Shown here: positions 12,048 to 22,617 of the stretch, piece by piece
Position numbering within the stretch: position 1 is the first letter of the stretch
How the letters are laid out: each line of letters starts with the position of its first letter
NCBI RefSeq assembly: GCF_026210795.1
Contig: NC_089455.1
Span: 1,364,001 to 1,428,000 of the forward strand
Direction of reading: 5' to 3'
From: Rhizophagus irregularis
Lineage: Eukaryota > Glomeromycota > Glomeromycetes > Glomerales > Glomeraceae
Length of the DNA stretch: 64,000 bases
Translations under genes and position numbers: made by a program
Notes under the pieces: generated by a model
Seen by the model: only the letters and a program-made list of their open reading frames with translations
Databases searched by the model: none
Told to the model about the DNA's origin: nothing

Positions 12048-15000
12048 ATGGAAACAGCATTTAAATCACGTCGTGTAAAGGTTTACCAACTTAACAAGGA
12101 TAGCGAATGGGTGGACAAAGGGACCGGGATTTGCTCATGTTTGCGCAACAGAGTAAGTTTTATTTTATCTTTCAACGAACGATTTCAACTACCAATGTTA
12201 ACAAAAAGCAATATATAAATAAATTGTCATTACTGCTTTTAAGATTTTGTTATTTGAGCTCATCTTAAGAGTTGGGACATTCCTCCTGCTTGATCAAAGC
12301 AAATAACCTAATAAAATGTCATTGAATAAGCATAAACGTAAAAATATTAATCAATTTTGTATCGAAGAAATTACATTATAAACTTCATATAGCTTATACG
12401 AGGATTTATACGTGAAATAAGAGCTTTGTTAATTTCGTTTTAATAACATAGGCAAAGGACGATGCTCTTATAATTGTCCGATCGGAAGAAGACTCATCAT
12501 CTATTTTGTTAGAATCTCGTGTTTTACGAGATATAGACTATCAAAAACAACAGGGTATGAATAAGAATTTTTTTTTTTTGGCTTGTTTTGTTCGTAAGTT
12601 TTTATTGATCTTTAATAATATATAATATATAATAGACACATTGATTGTCTGGACTGAACCGAATGGCTCAGATTTAGCCTTGAGCTTTCAGGAAGCGGAA
12701 GGTTGCACGGAGATATGGTAATTATAAATGTTATCTCATTTTAATAATTCTTTCTTAACAATACTTGTCTAAATTATTTTTAGCACCTTTGTGAATGATA
12801 TACAATCCAATATGACGTCAGAAAAAGCGAAGGGAAAGCGAAGAGCTTCCTCCCCTCTTCCAGAGAGAGAGCCACGAGGCATGGCTGTTGTACTCCCGGA
12901 ACCAACTCTAGCAAATTTACCAGAGATTGAACGAGTAGTCAAAAAGGCCACCCGCTCAATTTACGAACGAGAAAAACTTGCATCACATGTCTCGCAGGTA
13001 TATATTTAATCTTTTATTTGAGTTTATTTTTGGCGTAATCGAAGATTTTTCTTATATAATTTATCATAGGAGTACATAGCTAGGCTTCTGCCATTGCTTA
13101 AAACTTGTGAAGATCTTGAGCAGGTGCAAGATCTTTACAGATTATGTAATATCATGAAAGGTTTCAGTAAGTAGTATTTACATTTATTGTTTGAATAATA
13201 TCAATAATATCATCAATACATATTTTATCTTATTCTTGTTTTTTCTTAATTATTAGTAATGTTGCAAGATAATGATATCATCCGATACGTACTTCGTGAC
13301 GATGTCATTCTTGATGTTGTAGGATGTCTAGAATATGACCCAGACTTCCCAAAACATAAGGCTAATCATCGGGAGTTTTTGACCAAAAATTCAAAGTTCA
13401 AAGAAGTAGTATAGTTTATGATTTAGCCATTTTTAAAAAATTAATTTTGATATTGACTTAATTTTTAACTAATAGATCGTAAAGATATCTAACAAGACAA
13501 TCAAGGCAAAAATTCACGAAACATTTCGCCTACAATACCTCAAGGACGCTGTATTTGCCAGAATGATGGACGATCCCACGAATTCGGTGCTTGCATCGTT
13601 AATTTTCATTAATCATGTTGAAATCTGCAAGCACTTTACACAAGATGAGAAGTTCCTAGATGAACTTTTCCAAATTTTAGAACGCGAAGAGGAATCGTCG
13701 GAACGAAAACGTGACGTCGTATTATTCACGTCACAACTTTGCATTATAGCAAAGAACATACATTTACCACATAGAAGAGATTTGCATAAGCAAGTATAAG
13801 TATTTGTTAGCTCTTAAATTAGTATCGCATATTATAACCACAATTCAATTATAGAGCACTGGTTCGTAATGGAGCATTACGTGTTTTCGACTTTTCATTG
13901 AGTAATAACCATGCAACCATTAAAGCGGCTGGTGGAGATATATTGGCAAATATTCTTGAGACCGACGCAAGTCTTGTTAGAACTTACAACGTAGTTCAGG
14001 CAGAACATAAACAGAAGACTTTGGCTGAAACCATTATCAACCGTCTATTAAAAGACAGGGACTGTTTTACCAAAGGACAATACGCCGAAGCTATCCGAAT
14101 GCTATTGGATTTGAGTGCCGATCAAACCGAAGTTGGCACAACTACTACTGAAGACCCGCAGGCCAAAAAGGACAATGAGGAATTTATTACTTTTTTCTAT
14201 GAACATCTTATTAAGAAATTGGTTAAACCAATAATGGAATTCCCAGAAATTGCAGATGATGAGGGTAAATATTACTTTGGCTCTTTCGGTATAAATTTTG
14301 TCAGATGACGAGATGATTGAGATGATTGATTTAAATTTTACACTGTAACAGAAATTCCATGGTTATCATATGATAAGGCTACTTTAGCATTTCATATTTG
14401 TGAACTTTTATCGTTCCTCATCAAGCAGCATACCTACCGAAGCAAATATTTCTTACTTTCAAGTAAGATAAGTTTAAAAGTAGTCGAATTGCTTCGATGT
14501 CGTGAAGGAACAGTTAAACTTGGTAAATAATATTAATTTATCGATTAATTATTCATCAAAAAAGATTTTTATTTTCAATACTAATCTTAATCTTTTAGCT
14601 GCATTGAGATTTATTCGTGCTTGTATAGGAACGAAAGATTATGAAATCATCTATCGGCATTTTATTAGTAAAGAGAAAGATATATATGGTCATATAGTTC
14701 GCGCCTTATTAGCTACGAAGGGAAGGGATAATCTTGTTAACTCGGCCTGTCTTGAATTTTTTGAATTCATTCGAAAGGTAATTCAACTTCCTTAACCTTT
14801 TATACTTAAATAGTTAATTGTTGTAGCGATTTAACGAGAGTTTTTTTGCTAATTAATAGGAAAATATTAAGTTTCTTGTAAATCATATTTGGGAAAAATA
14901 CAGGGACAAGCTCTCAACAATTAAATATGTCAATTGTTTTAATCAATTCAAACTTCGTTACGAGCAGAATAGTGAAGTAATTCAACCATCTATACAACAA

Positions 15001-16322
15001 GCAGTATCTGCTTTGAGGTAAATTTTATGACATCTCTAACATTTATGAATGAGCTTTAACTTATGATTACCATTCCTCCTTTTTTTTCAACTAGCCAAAC
15101 TACTTCTCGTAGATCCGGTAATTATGGATGGGAAACTGATTACATGGACATTGACGAAGAAAATTATTTTAACACTTCCGATGACGAAGACGATAATGTT
15201 GCCGAAAGTACGAGCACTCAGGCGACAGAATCTCCATTAGGGTTAAATGAAGAATCATTGTCCGCCAGTTCTAGCACTTCAACAAGTGAATCATTGCTTG
15301 ACAACGATTTTTTAACATCAACGAAAGAAACATCCTCTTCCGAAGATAGTTCCTCATTTAACGAAGATTTTCAATTTACTTTAGATACATCATCCTCGCA
15401 GAACAATGCATCTTCTTCTAATGTTGAATTTTCGCAAAATAATTCAAGTTTTTCCGATACAGCTAGCAACTCTAGTGAGGAGTTTTCTCAGGCTAATACA
15501 ACCTCTTTTGGTGTCAAATTCCTTCAAAACAATGTACTATTTTCTCAATACGGGCAATTACAAAATAATTCACCTTCTACTGTCGATTTCTTACCAAATT
15601 TAAATTTTACGTTGAACGCTAGCTCAACCTTGATACCTTCATATTCTAGTCACGAAGCGGTTCCAAATTTTCTGAGCTTTGGTCATTTGGGCTACGAAAC
15701 TTTTTCATCTTCCATCAATTCAGGAGGATTTCGTATGAGTTATGACGAACGGAGAAAACAAAAAAAAGTTGTGTCTTCATCCAACAGAACTACTGTATCA
15801 ATGTCCAAATCAATATCAGCAAATGTTTTCTCTTATAATGTTGCATTTTTGAGCTCATTGAGTGGTGAAACTTCACAAATCGCCGTCCCTGTGAATTTAG
15901 CTAATTCCTACAAACTTGTCGCTCCGGTGTCAGCTTCTATTGGTATGGAATCATCAAACGTTACAACAGAAAAGGAAGAAATTGATGCCAACTTGGTGGT
16001 TATCAATCAAGTTTGCGACAGATGCTTTCTGAAAGACAATGGAAAAAATAAAGAAAATTTTGCTCCTCGTATAACTAGTCCGCAAACGATAAATTATGGT
16101 CTCGCTGACTCAATGAGGATTGAGCAAATATTTCCACGGAGTAATAATGCAATAATTCCTGTTATATCGTCCACAAAAGTAAACAAAGACAAAAAAAAGG
16201 ACAAGGTAATTCGCCCAAGAAAAACTGATAGCCGGGCGCTGAGGACTGCCATTAAGAAATTAAAATCTGAAGAAAATGATGATGATAATGGCGAAGAAAA
16301 CGATAAGACAAAGAAAGAATAA
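12048..16322 (+). CDS. PSY2: Protein phosphatase 4 regulatory subunit 3 (SMEK/Psy2 family)
   Basis: Regulatory subunit that targets the PP4 catalytic subunit to substrates, including DNA-damage checkpoint proteins. Exons inferred: 12048-12152, 12452-12554, 12636-12717, 12784-12997, 13070-13166, 13257-13405, 13476-13789, 13855-14288, 14352-14522, 14599-14777, 14860-15017, 15095-16322. They sum to 3234 nt, giving 1077 residues in one frame. Residues 1-105 form the PH/EVH1-like domain ([20 protein letters not shown]). The SMEK domain follows at about 165-360 ([47 protein letters not shown]), then alpha-helical repeats to about 670. The tail is Ser/Asn-rich and acidic, with a Lys-rich end. The tail makes it longer than animal homologues (about 800-850). 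One intron (13790-13854) appears to be GC-AG. Upstream ATG context is ccaacATG. Splice sites are read by eye. Confidence 0.92.
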
Positions 16323-17314
16323 GATAATTTATTGAAAAAAAAATTCTTATTTTCTTTTTTTTTTTGTATCCAACAGTCATTTTTTTGGGGGCTGCGATTG
16401 GTACTGACGTCCTCGTCGTGTAGCCTGGATATTGGTAATATTTCATACCAGTAGCGAACAAGTACCAAATCTCTTTAACTTTTAATTAGAAATAATTTTA
16501 ATTTTATGTCGGTTTAATAATATAGATATATAGCTCAATGATTGTAATATTCTCCTCCTTTATAAATATATTTACTTTATTCATAACATTTATTTATTAG
16601 ATTCATGGCAAAATCTGAAACAATTACATCTATCATTCAAAAAATAATTCATAGCACATACAGACCCCAGCAAAAGTAACGGTAGTTAACTTTTTTTTAA
16701 TCCTATGAAAATTTATTATAAATTATGAAATTTTTTTCTTGATCAAAATATACTTTTTAAATACTTTATATAATAAATTGGTTTAACAATAATGTAATAA
16801 TATTGTAATTAATATTAAAATATTTGATTTGACAAATTAGCAGTAATATATTTAGAATAACAAATAGTAAATCCCACTATATATAAAATAAAGTAATTCA
16901 GAAAAGTTTTTATCTGCTACTATTTTACTCTATATTAGCTGAAATTTTAATATCTTTAAATTGAAGAATTATTGCTATTAAAATGGTTAATTTGATTTTT
17001 TTGTAAATATCAAAAGTTAAAAGGCTATTGCTGGTGGTAATTATTGGCAGTATTATATGATTTTTTAATTTGGCCAGAATTAAATGATTGATATAAAAAT
17101 GTTCTTTTTTGGAATATTGTGTAAATGCTTTATAAAAAACAAATTGCTTTTTTAAATTATGTAATATTATTCAAATACTAAAAAAAGGAAAATTTGGCCA
17201 AAATTATAAAATTTAACTGAAATTATGAGATATAACAAATAAGATGACAAATAGAATTTCTCATACTGAAATTCTAAATTTTTAAAATATATAGTAAAAA
17301 TAGAAATATGCAAT
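16323..17314. other. AT-rich intergenic stretch
   Basis: No gene seen. It contains several copies of a short dispersed palindrome-like motif with a GGCC core, for example aatttggccagaattaaa near 17070 and aatttggccaaaattata near 17190. Confidence 0.6.
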
Positions 17315-17324
17315 ACAACCAACT
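17315..17324. repeat. 10-bp target-site duplication, left
   Basis: acaaccaact, repeated exactly at 18936-18945 on the other side of the 1.6 kb element. Confidence 0.95.
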
Positions 17325-18935
17325 AAGGTTGCCTGCCGAAACTCATTTGGCCTGGTGCCGAAAGCCAAAACTCTTTTATTAGTGCCAAAACTGCCGAAAC
17401 GCTGAAACGCCGAAACCTGCCGAAATGCCGAAACTGCCGAAACTATTTGCAAGTTTCGGCATAGTTTCGGCATAGCTAATACTAACATCTTAATATAGTT
17501 TTGGCATAATTTCGGCATTCTATAATAACTTTTTTTCATTAATTTAATTCCAATATATATATACGTAATTAAATATTTTATTATATTATTTATTTTATTG
17601 TAATAAACCAATTTTTATAAACAATGGTATACTATAAGAAACACACTCGTTTCTTCGAAGCAATTAAATAAAACTTTCCATATAAAAAAGTTTGGTAAAA
17701 AAAAACAAAAAAAATAGAAGGAACGTTATAACGTTTCTTCAATATATTAAAAAAAAGATTCCTTCCCCCTTCCTTAAGCCTTACATACCAAGTATCCCAA
17801 GTTCGGGTTCTTCAAGTTCCTAGGAGTCCGGTAACCTAAAAAAACAGAAAAAAGAAACATTAGTACGTTTCTTTAACACAATTAAACACAGTACCCCATA
17901 TACTTACCGAAGACCGGTTCTTTTCCAAGCCTCCGAGTCCGGTATCTTAAAAAAAAACAGAAAAAAGAAACGTTAAGTACGTTTCTTTAACACAATTAAA
18001 CACAGTACCCCCATATACTTACCAAAGATCTGTTCTTCCAAGTTCCTAGGAGTCCGGTAAACTAAAAAAAACAGAAAAAAGAAACGTTAGTACGTTTCTT
18101 TAACACAATTAAACACAGTACCCCATATACTTACCAAAGACCGGTTCTTCCAAGTTCCTAGGAGTCCAGTAACCTAAAAAAACAGAAAAAAGAAACGTTA
18201 GTACGTTTCTTTAACACAATTAAACACAGTACCCCATATACTTACCGAAGACCGGTTCTTCCAAGTTCCGGAGTCCGGTATCCTAAAAAAAACAGAAAAA
18301 AGAAACGTTAGTACGTTTCTTTAACACAATTAAACACAGTACCCCATATACTTACCAAAGACCGGTTCTTCCAAGTTCCTGGAGTCCGGTAACCTAAAAA
18401 AACAGAAAAAGAAACGTTAGTACGTTTCTTTAACACAATTTAAACACAGTACCCCATATACTTACCAAAGTCCGGGTTCTTTCAAGTTCCTAGGAGTCCG
18501 GTATCCTAAAAAACAAGAAAATAGAAACGTTTGTACGTTTCTTTAATACAATTCAAGAAAAAATTAAAAAAAATTAACGTTAGTAAAATATACTAACGTT
18601 AAAATAAAGGGTGGGCGGGCGATCATAAAATTCAACGTTAAATTATCTTTTTAACGTTAAAAAAGTTTTTTTTAAAAAAAAAATAACGATAACGGTTTAA
18701 AAACCCGTTTTAGATTATCAATGATCAGTTAAAAAACTGATCGAAGCTTAACTGAATTAAGAAATGCCAAAACTATATGTATATCATATGATATACTGCG
18801 CTAAAACGCCGAAACAGTTTCAGCAGTTTCGGCAGTTTCAGCATTTCGGCATTTTCAGTTGCTTGCCGAAACCTAGTTTTGGCAGTTTTGGCAGTTTCGG
18901 CATGCCGAAACTCCCTAGTTTCGGCAAGCAACCTT
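17325..18935. mobile_element. 1.6 kb AAGGTTGC-type non-autonomous element (10-bp TSD, MULE-like)
   Basis: Inverted ends are AAGGTTGCCTGCCGAAAC and GTTTCGGCAAGCAACCTT, with perfect 10-bp direct repeats outside. Subterminal regions are rich in gccgaaac/gtttcggc repeats. Nine- to eleven-bp duplications are typical of the Mutator/MULE superfamily. No transposase is present; the interior instead carries a tandem array (17690-18550). It is the longest member of a family also seen at 20396, 31441, 44091 and 44911. Confidence 0.9.
17690..18550 (-). repeat. Tandem array of exon/intron-like units (about 7 x 108-120 bp)
   Basis: Read on the minus strand each unit has GTAAGTATATGGGG, then a hairpin GAAACGTACTAACGTTTC, a polypyrimidine tract ending TTTTTTTAG, then 36-40 nt beginning GTTACCGGACTCC and ending CGGTCTTTG, then GTAAGT again. 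The stretch from GTAAGT to TTTAG is about 72 nt, the size of introns in the PP4R3 gene. The exon-like blocks differ by 1-3 nt (cctagg, cctgg, ccgg variants), so no reading frame is kept. The first unit, near 17690-17830, is degenerate. Confidence 0.88.
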
Positions 18936-18945
18936 ACAACCAACT
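18936..18945. repeat. 10-bp target-site duplication, right
   Basis: acaaccaact, identical to 17315-17324. Confidence 0.95.
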
Positions 18946-19040
18946 CTTATAATGAATTTTGATTTAATTAAAATTATACTTGAAAATTTTATTATATCAT
19001 AATACTACAAATATTAATTGTAAAAAAATAATTTTATTAT

Positions 19041-20003
19041 TAGTCAACTTTCTTTATAGTCACACATTTGGGACAGTCCATATTTGGTGATTATAAAGAG
19101 ATGTGACTATATAAAAAATTTCTTATATTTGTATATCATAATTCTGGCCAAAATTAACATAATTTTAGCCAAAATTATACTTAAAACTTTATTGTATCAT
19201 AACTCCACCAATAATAATCGTAGAGAGATGATCTTACCACCATTCGATTCGTCTTGATGAGACAGTTCTAATGGTATAAAATATATCAAAATCCAACCAC
19301 TAGATTAATTTCTGAAATTAAAAAATATTAATGGTTTTTGTGTAATAACTCTGTCAATATTGATCCTAAAGAGACGATTATACTACCATTCGATTTGTCT
19401 TGATGAGACGAATCTAATGGTATAAAATACATCGAAATTCAATCACTAAATCAATTTCTGAAATTAAAAAATATTAAATGGTTTTTAAGTAATAACTCCG
19501 TCAATATTGATCACAGAGAAGTGAGCTTATCACCATTTGATTTGTTATGATGAGGCGATTCCAACGAGCTATTAATCGTCTTTTTATAATCACTATGTAC
19601 CAAGAAATTTAGCAAAATGTTAAATGGCACAGTAAACGTAAATTAAAAAATATTATAATGCTAATGTTTAACATTTTGTTGAATAACTCATCAGCCAGTA
19701 ATCATAAAGAATAAAACTACCACCATTCGATTTATCTCAGTGAGTCAATTCTAACAAGCTATGGTATATCTTTATACAATTATTGGATGCCAAGTTATTT
19801 AATATTTTTTATTTTTTATATAACTGTGATTATAAATGGTTCTTTTTAATATAAGATTTTTGAGGATAGGCATGATAGTGACTATAGATAGATTGTGACT
19901 ATATAGGATAGATTTTAATAATAAAGTATTTTGAACATTCAACTGGTGTGACTATATAGTAGAATGTGACTATAACGGGAATAACTATAGAGGGAGTTGA
20001 CTA
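19041..20003. mobile_element. Pogo-like non-autonomous element, copy C
   Basis: Full-length copy of about 963 bp with a slightly decayed left end (TAGTCAACTTTCTTTATAG) and right end (GAGGGAGTTGACTA, then TA). It shows the uninterrupted LINE target at 19081-19094. It holds the same hairpin modules and GTGACTATA repeats as the other copies. The 66-codon minus-strand frame seen in other copies is disrupted here. Confidence 0.88.
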
Positions 20004-20005
20004 TA

Positions 20006-21185
20006 CTAGTATAATAAAAATTACTTATAATAAAATTTAGTAATGTTTTTTTTAATTAATTTGCAAAATAAATAAAATTTATTTATTATATATTTAATTT
20101 AAAATTCAGTCAACTTTTTATAAATACATTTCTTTGAAACTATATATATTTAGAAAAAATATATATTTGATAAAATTATATTGAATAATGAATTTATAAA
20201 TTATAATAATAAATAGTATTAACTTTGTGATTTTTTTTTATTATAAGTTTGAATTAAACCAAAGGATATATTTAATGAAAATATATATAATAAAAGGATT
20301 CATTTATAAAAGATGTATTTATGAAGAATTAACTGTATATTTATTAATTTTTTTTATAATATATTATATTAAAATATTATATTAATGACAGTACTAAAGT
20401 TGCTTGTCAAAATTAGTGAATTTCATTATGTTAAAATTGTTAAAATTATTTTTCTATTTTATCATTTGCATTTTGATCAATTTTAATAATAGAATAATTT
20501 TGTCATTTCATCATATTAAAATGTCAAAATTATTTTTACCATTTTGGCAAGGTCTTTTTATTTTTGCCAAGCAACTTTAAACAGTGCATATATGGAATAA
20601 TCTTATATTATAATAATAATTAATAATATTAGAATAGATAGAATTTATCATTTTACTATATATAATTTAATTTTTTGAATTTTAATAAACTATCAAATAT
20701 ACTGCAATTAAAAAAAAAATATTTTTTTTATTTTTATTTATTTATCAATAACTAGGAAAAAAAAAGTATTATTAAAAAATTATTTAAGGATTCTTTTATA
20801 CAAATATCTTTAAAAAAAAAATAAGTAATAATTAGTTATAAAAAGCTATTTTCTTTATATTTACTTTTTTAAAATATTTTTAAAAAATATAGATTTAATA
20901 CAAAAATTTTTTTTATTAATAAATTATTTTAATTAAGTTTTTTTTAAATACAATATGACTAAATAGTAAAAGTCTATTATACAGTTTTAAAAAAATTTTA
21001 ATAGTAATAAGGTATTATAAATATCATATATGTTTAATATATATATAAAATATATATATTACATATAAATTTTTCATTTGCCAAGTAAAATTGGCCAATT
21101 TGTCATATATTTCATATATTACAGTCATAATTTTCTATAATTATAAGATGATCATCAGATATATACTAATTTCTTTGATGAATTA
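20006..21185. other. AT-rich intergenic stretch
   Basis: Very AT-rich, with homopolymer runs and no gene. The one structured item is a small inverted-repeat element at 20396-20578. Confidence 0.6.
20396..20578. mobile_element. Eroded AAGGTTGC-type MITE, 183 bp
   Basis: Ends AAAGTTGCTTGTCAAAATT and ...TTTTTGCCAAGCAACTTT form an inverted repeat matching the AAGGTTGCTTG family. The flanks (tgacagtact and aaacagtgca) agree at only 6 of 10 positions, so this is an older insertion with a decayed target duplication. Confidence 0.65.
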
Positions 21186-22617
21186 TTATACTGTATCATT
21201 GCTGTTTCTTGCAAGTGAGGAACTTGGACCAGCTATAGTAGGATAAGTTATTCTTTTATCAGGTGATATCAATGAAGTTTCAGCACTACCTTCTAAATCA
21301 TCCCCAATTCCCCCCCAATTCAAGAAAACAAGAGGTAAACAACAACCTGTACAACAAAATAAAAGTGATAAGACAATAAATACAGGAATTAAAATAGAGG
21401 ATAATTTAATTCTATTATTTCCATCAAGCCTGCTTGCTAATAATCCTATTAGAGTATAAGATAAAGTTCCAACTATGCCAAATGCAATAGCTGAAACTAT
21501 GACATCGACTTTTAATCTATTTTGCAATGATTCGGCTTTTCTTAATGCTAACCATTGCCATAAGATCCAAAGAGCATAACGAAGTCCAATTAAGTATAAT
21601 GGAAAGAAAACAATTCCCCAGCTAACAGTAATAACTTCATCAATCCTAAGAACGATCAAGATTGCTAAAGCTACTCTAATTAAAAGCCACCAAAAGGTCT
21701 CAAAGAACATTTTAATCTTGAGCTTTAAGGAAGGACTGCCGTTATCATCATATATCCTAGAAGTTTTGAGTATGACAATATACTCTATGATATTTGGATA
21801 CATATTAATAGTTTCAATAATAAAATATGGAATAAATACGATAGCTGCATTCCAAATTATAACCCGATCGGCTCGAAGAACAATTAATATTTGAAATGTA
21901 AAGACCAATAATACATATGCAATCGCCAAAAAATTTCTAATACGATGTAATCTTCTTTGTTGTTGTCTTCTTTTCTCTCTCGCTTGTTCCCTGATTCCAG
22001 GATCATCAACTTCAAATTCTTCCTCATCATTTTCATCATCAGTCGGTTCTTTCTTTGTTTGTGCCACCAAAACACAAAATGCCACAAGATCTACGATCCA
22101 TATTGGTATAAACACAACTCCCAGGCTCCATGATACTTTTCCATCTACTCTTATCGATAAAAAAGTAAAGAACAAGATCAAGAGAATGATCGAAATTGAA
22201 ATGACAGTGAAAAAAAAGCAAAGTGGTCCTTCGATATCTGGATCAAATAAAAATCCGGCTACCGAATCCATCATATTTACTCCCATTTCCCCATATTTAT
22301 CATATACTGATCGCTTCTTAGGATCGCTAAGTATTTCGTATGCATGTGTAATTGCCTTAAACTTTTTTAAATTAAATTGGTTTAAAAATTGATTTTCAAA
22401 GAATTGAAATACCAGACAATTAATGAAAATCATATGAATCCTTTTTTTAACATGTTAGGAAAGTTCTTAAAAAACATTATACCTGATCAGCAGCATTTGG
22501 GTTCTTGTCAGGATGAAATCTTAATGCCAAACGTCGATATGCTTTCTTAATCTCTTCTTCGGTAGAGCTTTTTTGTACCCCCAAAGTAACATATAAAGCG
22601 TTCGTATCCCGCTCCAT
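21186..22617 (-). CDS. J-domain co-chaperone fused to TMEM185-like multi-pass membrane region
   Basis: Two exons on -: 22617-22483 ([17 protein letters not shown] ... [11 protein letters not shown]) and 22361-21186, giving 436 residues. The intron (22482-22362) starts GTATAATG and ends AAAAAG. Residues about 6-75 are a complete J domain with the HPD motif, which stimulates Hsp70 ATPase, ending [17 protein letters not shown]. After that come roughly eight hydrophobic segments with repeated R(V/I/A)D(G/E/R)..(S/I)W...VF.P motifs, like the TMEM185A family. A charged cytosolic loop ([19 protein letters not shown] plus an Arg/Gln-rich stretch) lies after the second pair. The tail is polar and ends SNDTV. 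It probably recruits Hsp70 to an internal membrane; the organelle is unknown. The start is the first ATG giving a canonical J domain; a longer upstream frame (to 22808) is out of frame with it. Confidence 0.9.

Noticed and set aside
15063-15094. ATG at 15063 as start of a separate Ser-rich gene
   Set aside because: The sequence 15018-15094 has intron signals (GTAAAT ... TTTTTTCAACTAG), and the frame joins exactly to the upstream PP4R3 exons.
17690-18550. CRISPR array
   Set aside because: Unit spacing is even, but the spacers are also repeated, the setting is a fungal nuclear genome, and no cas-like gene exists.
17690-18550. Repeated exons of a normal protein gene
   Set aside because: Exon-like blocks vary by 1-3 nt between units, so no continuous reading frame results.
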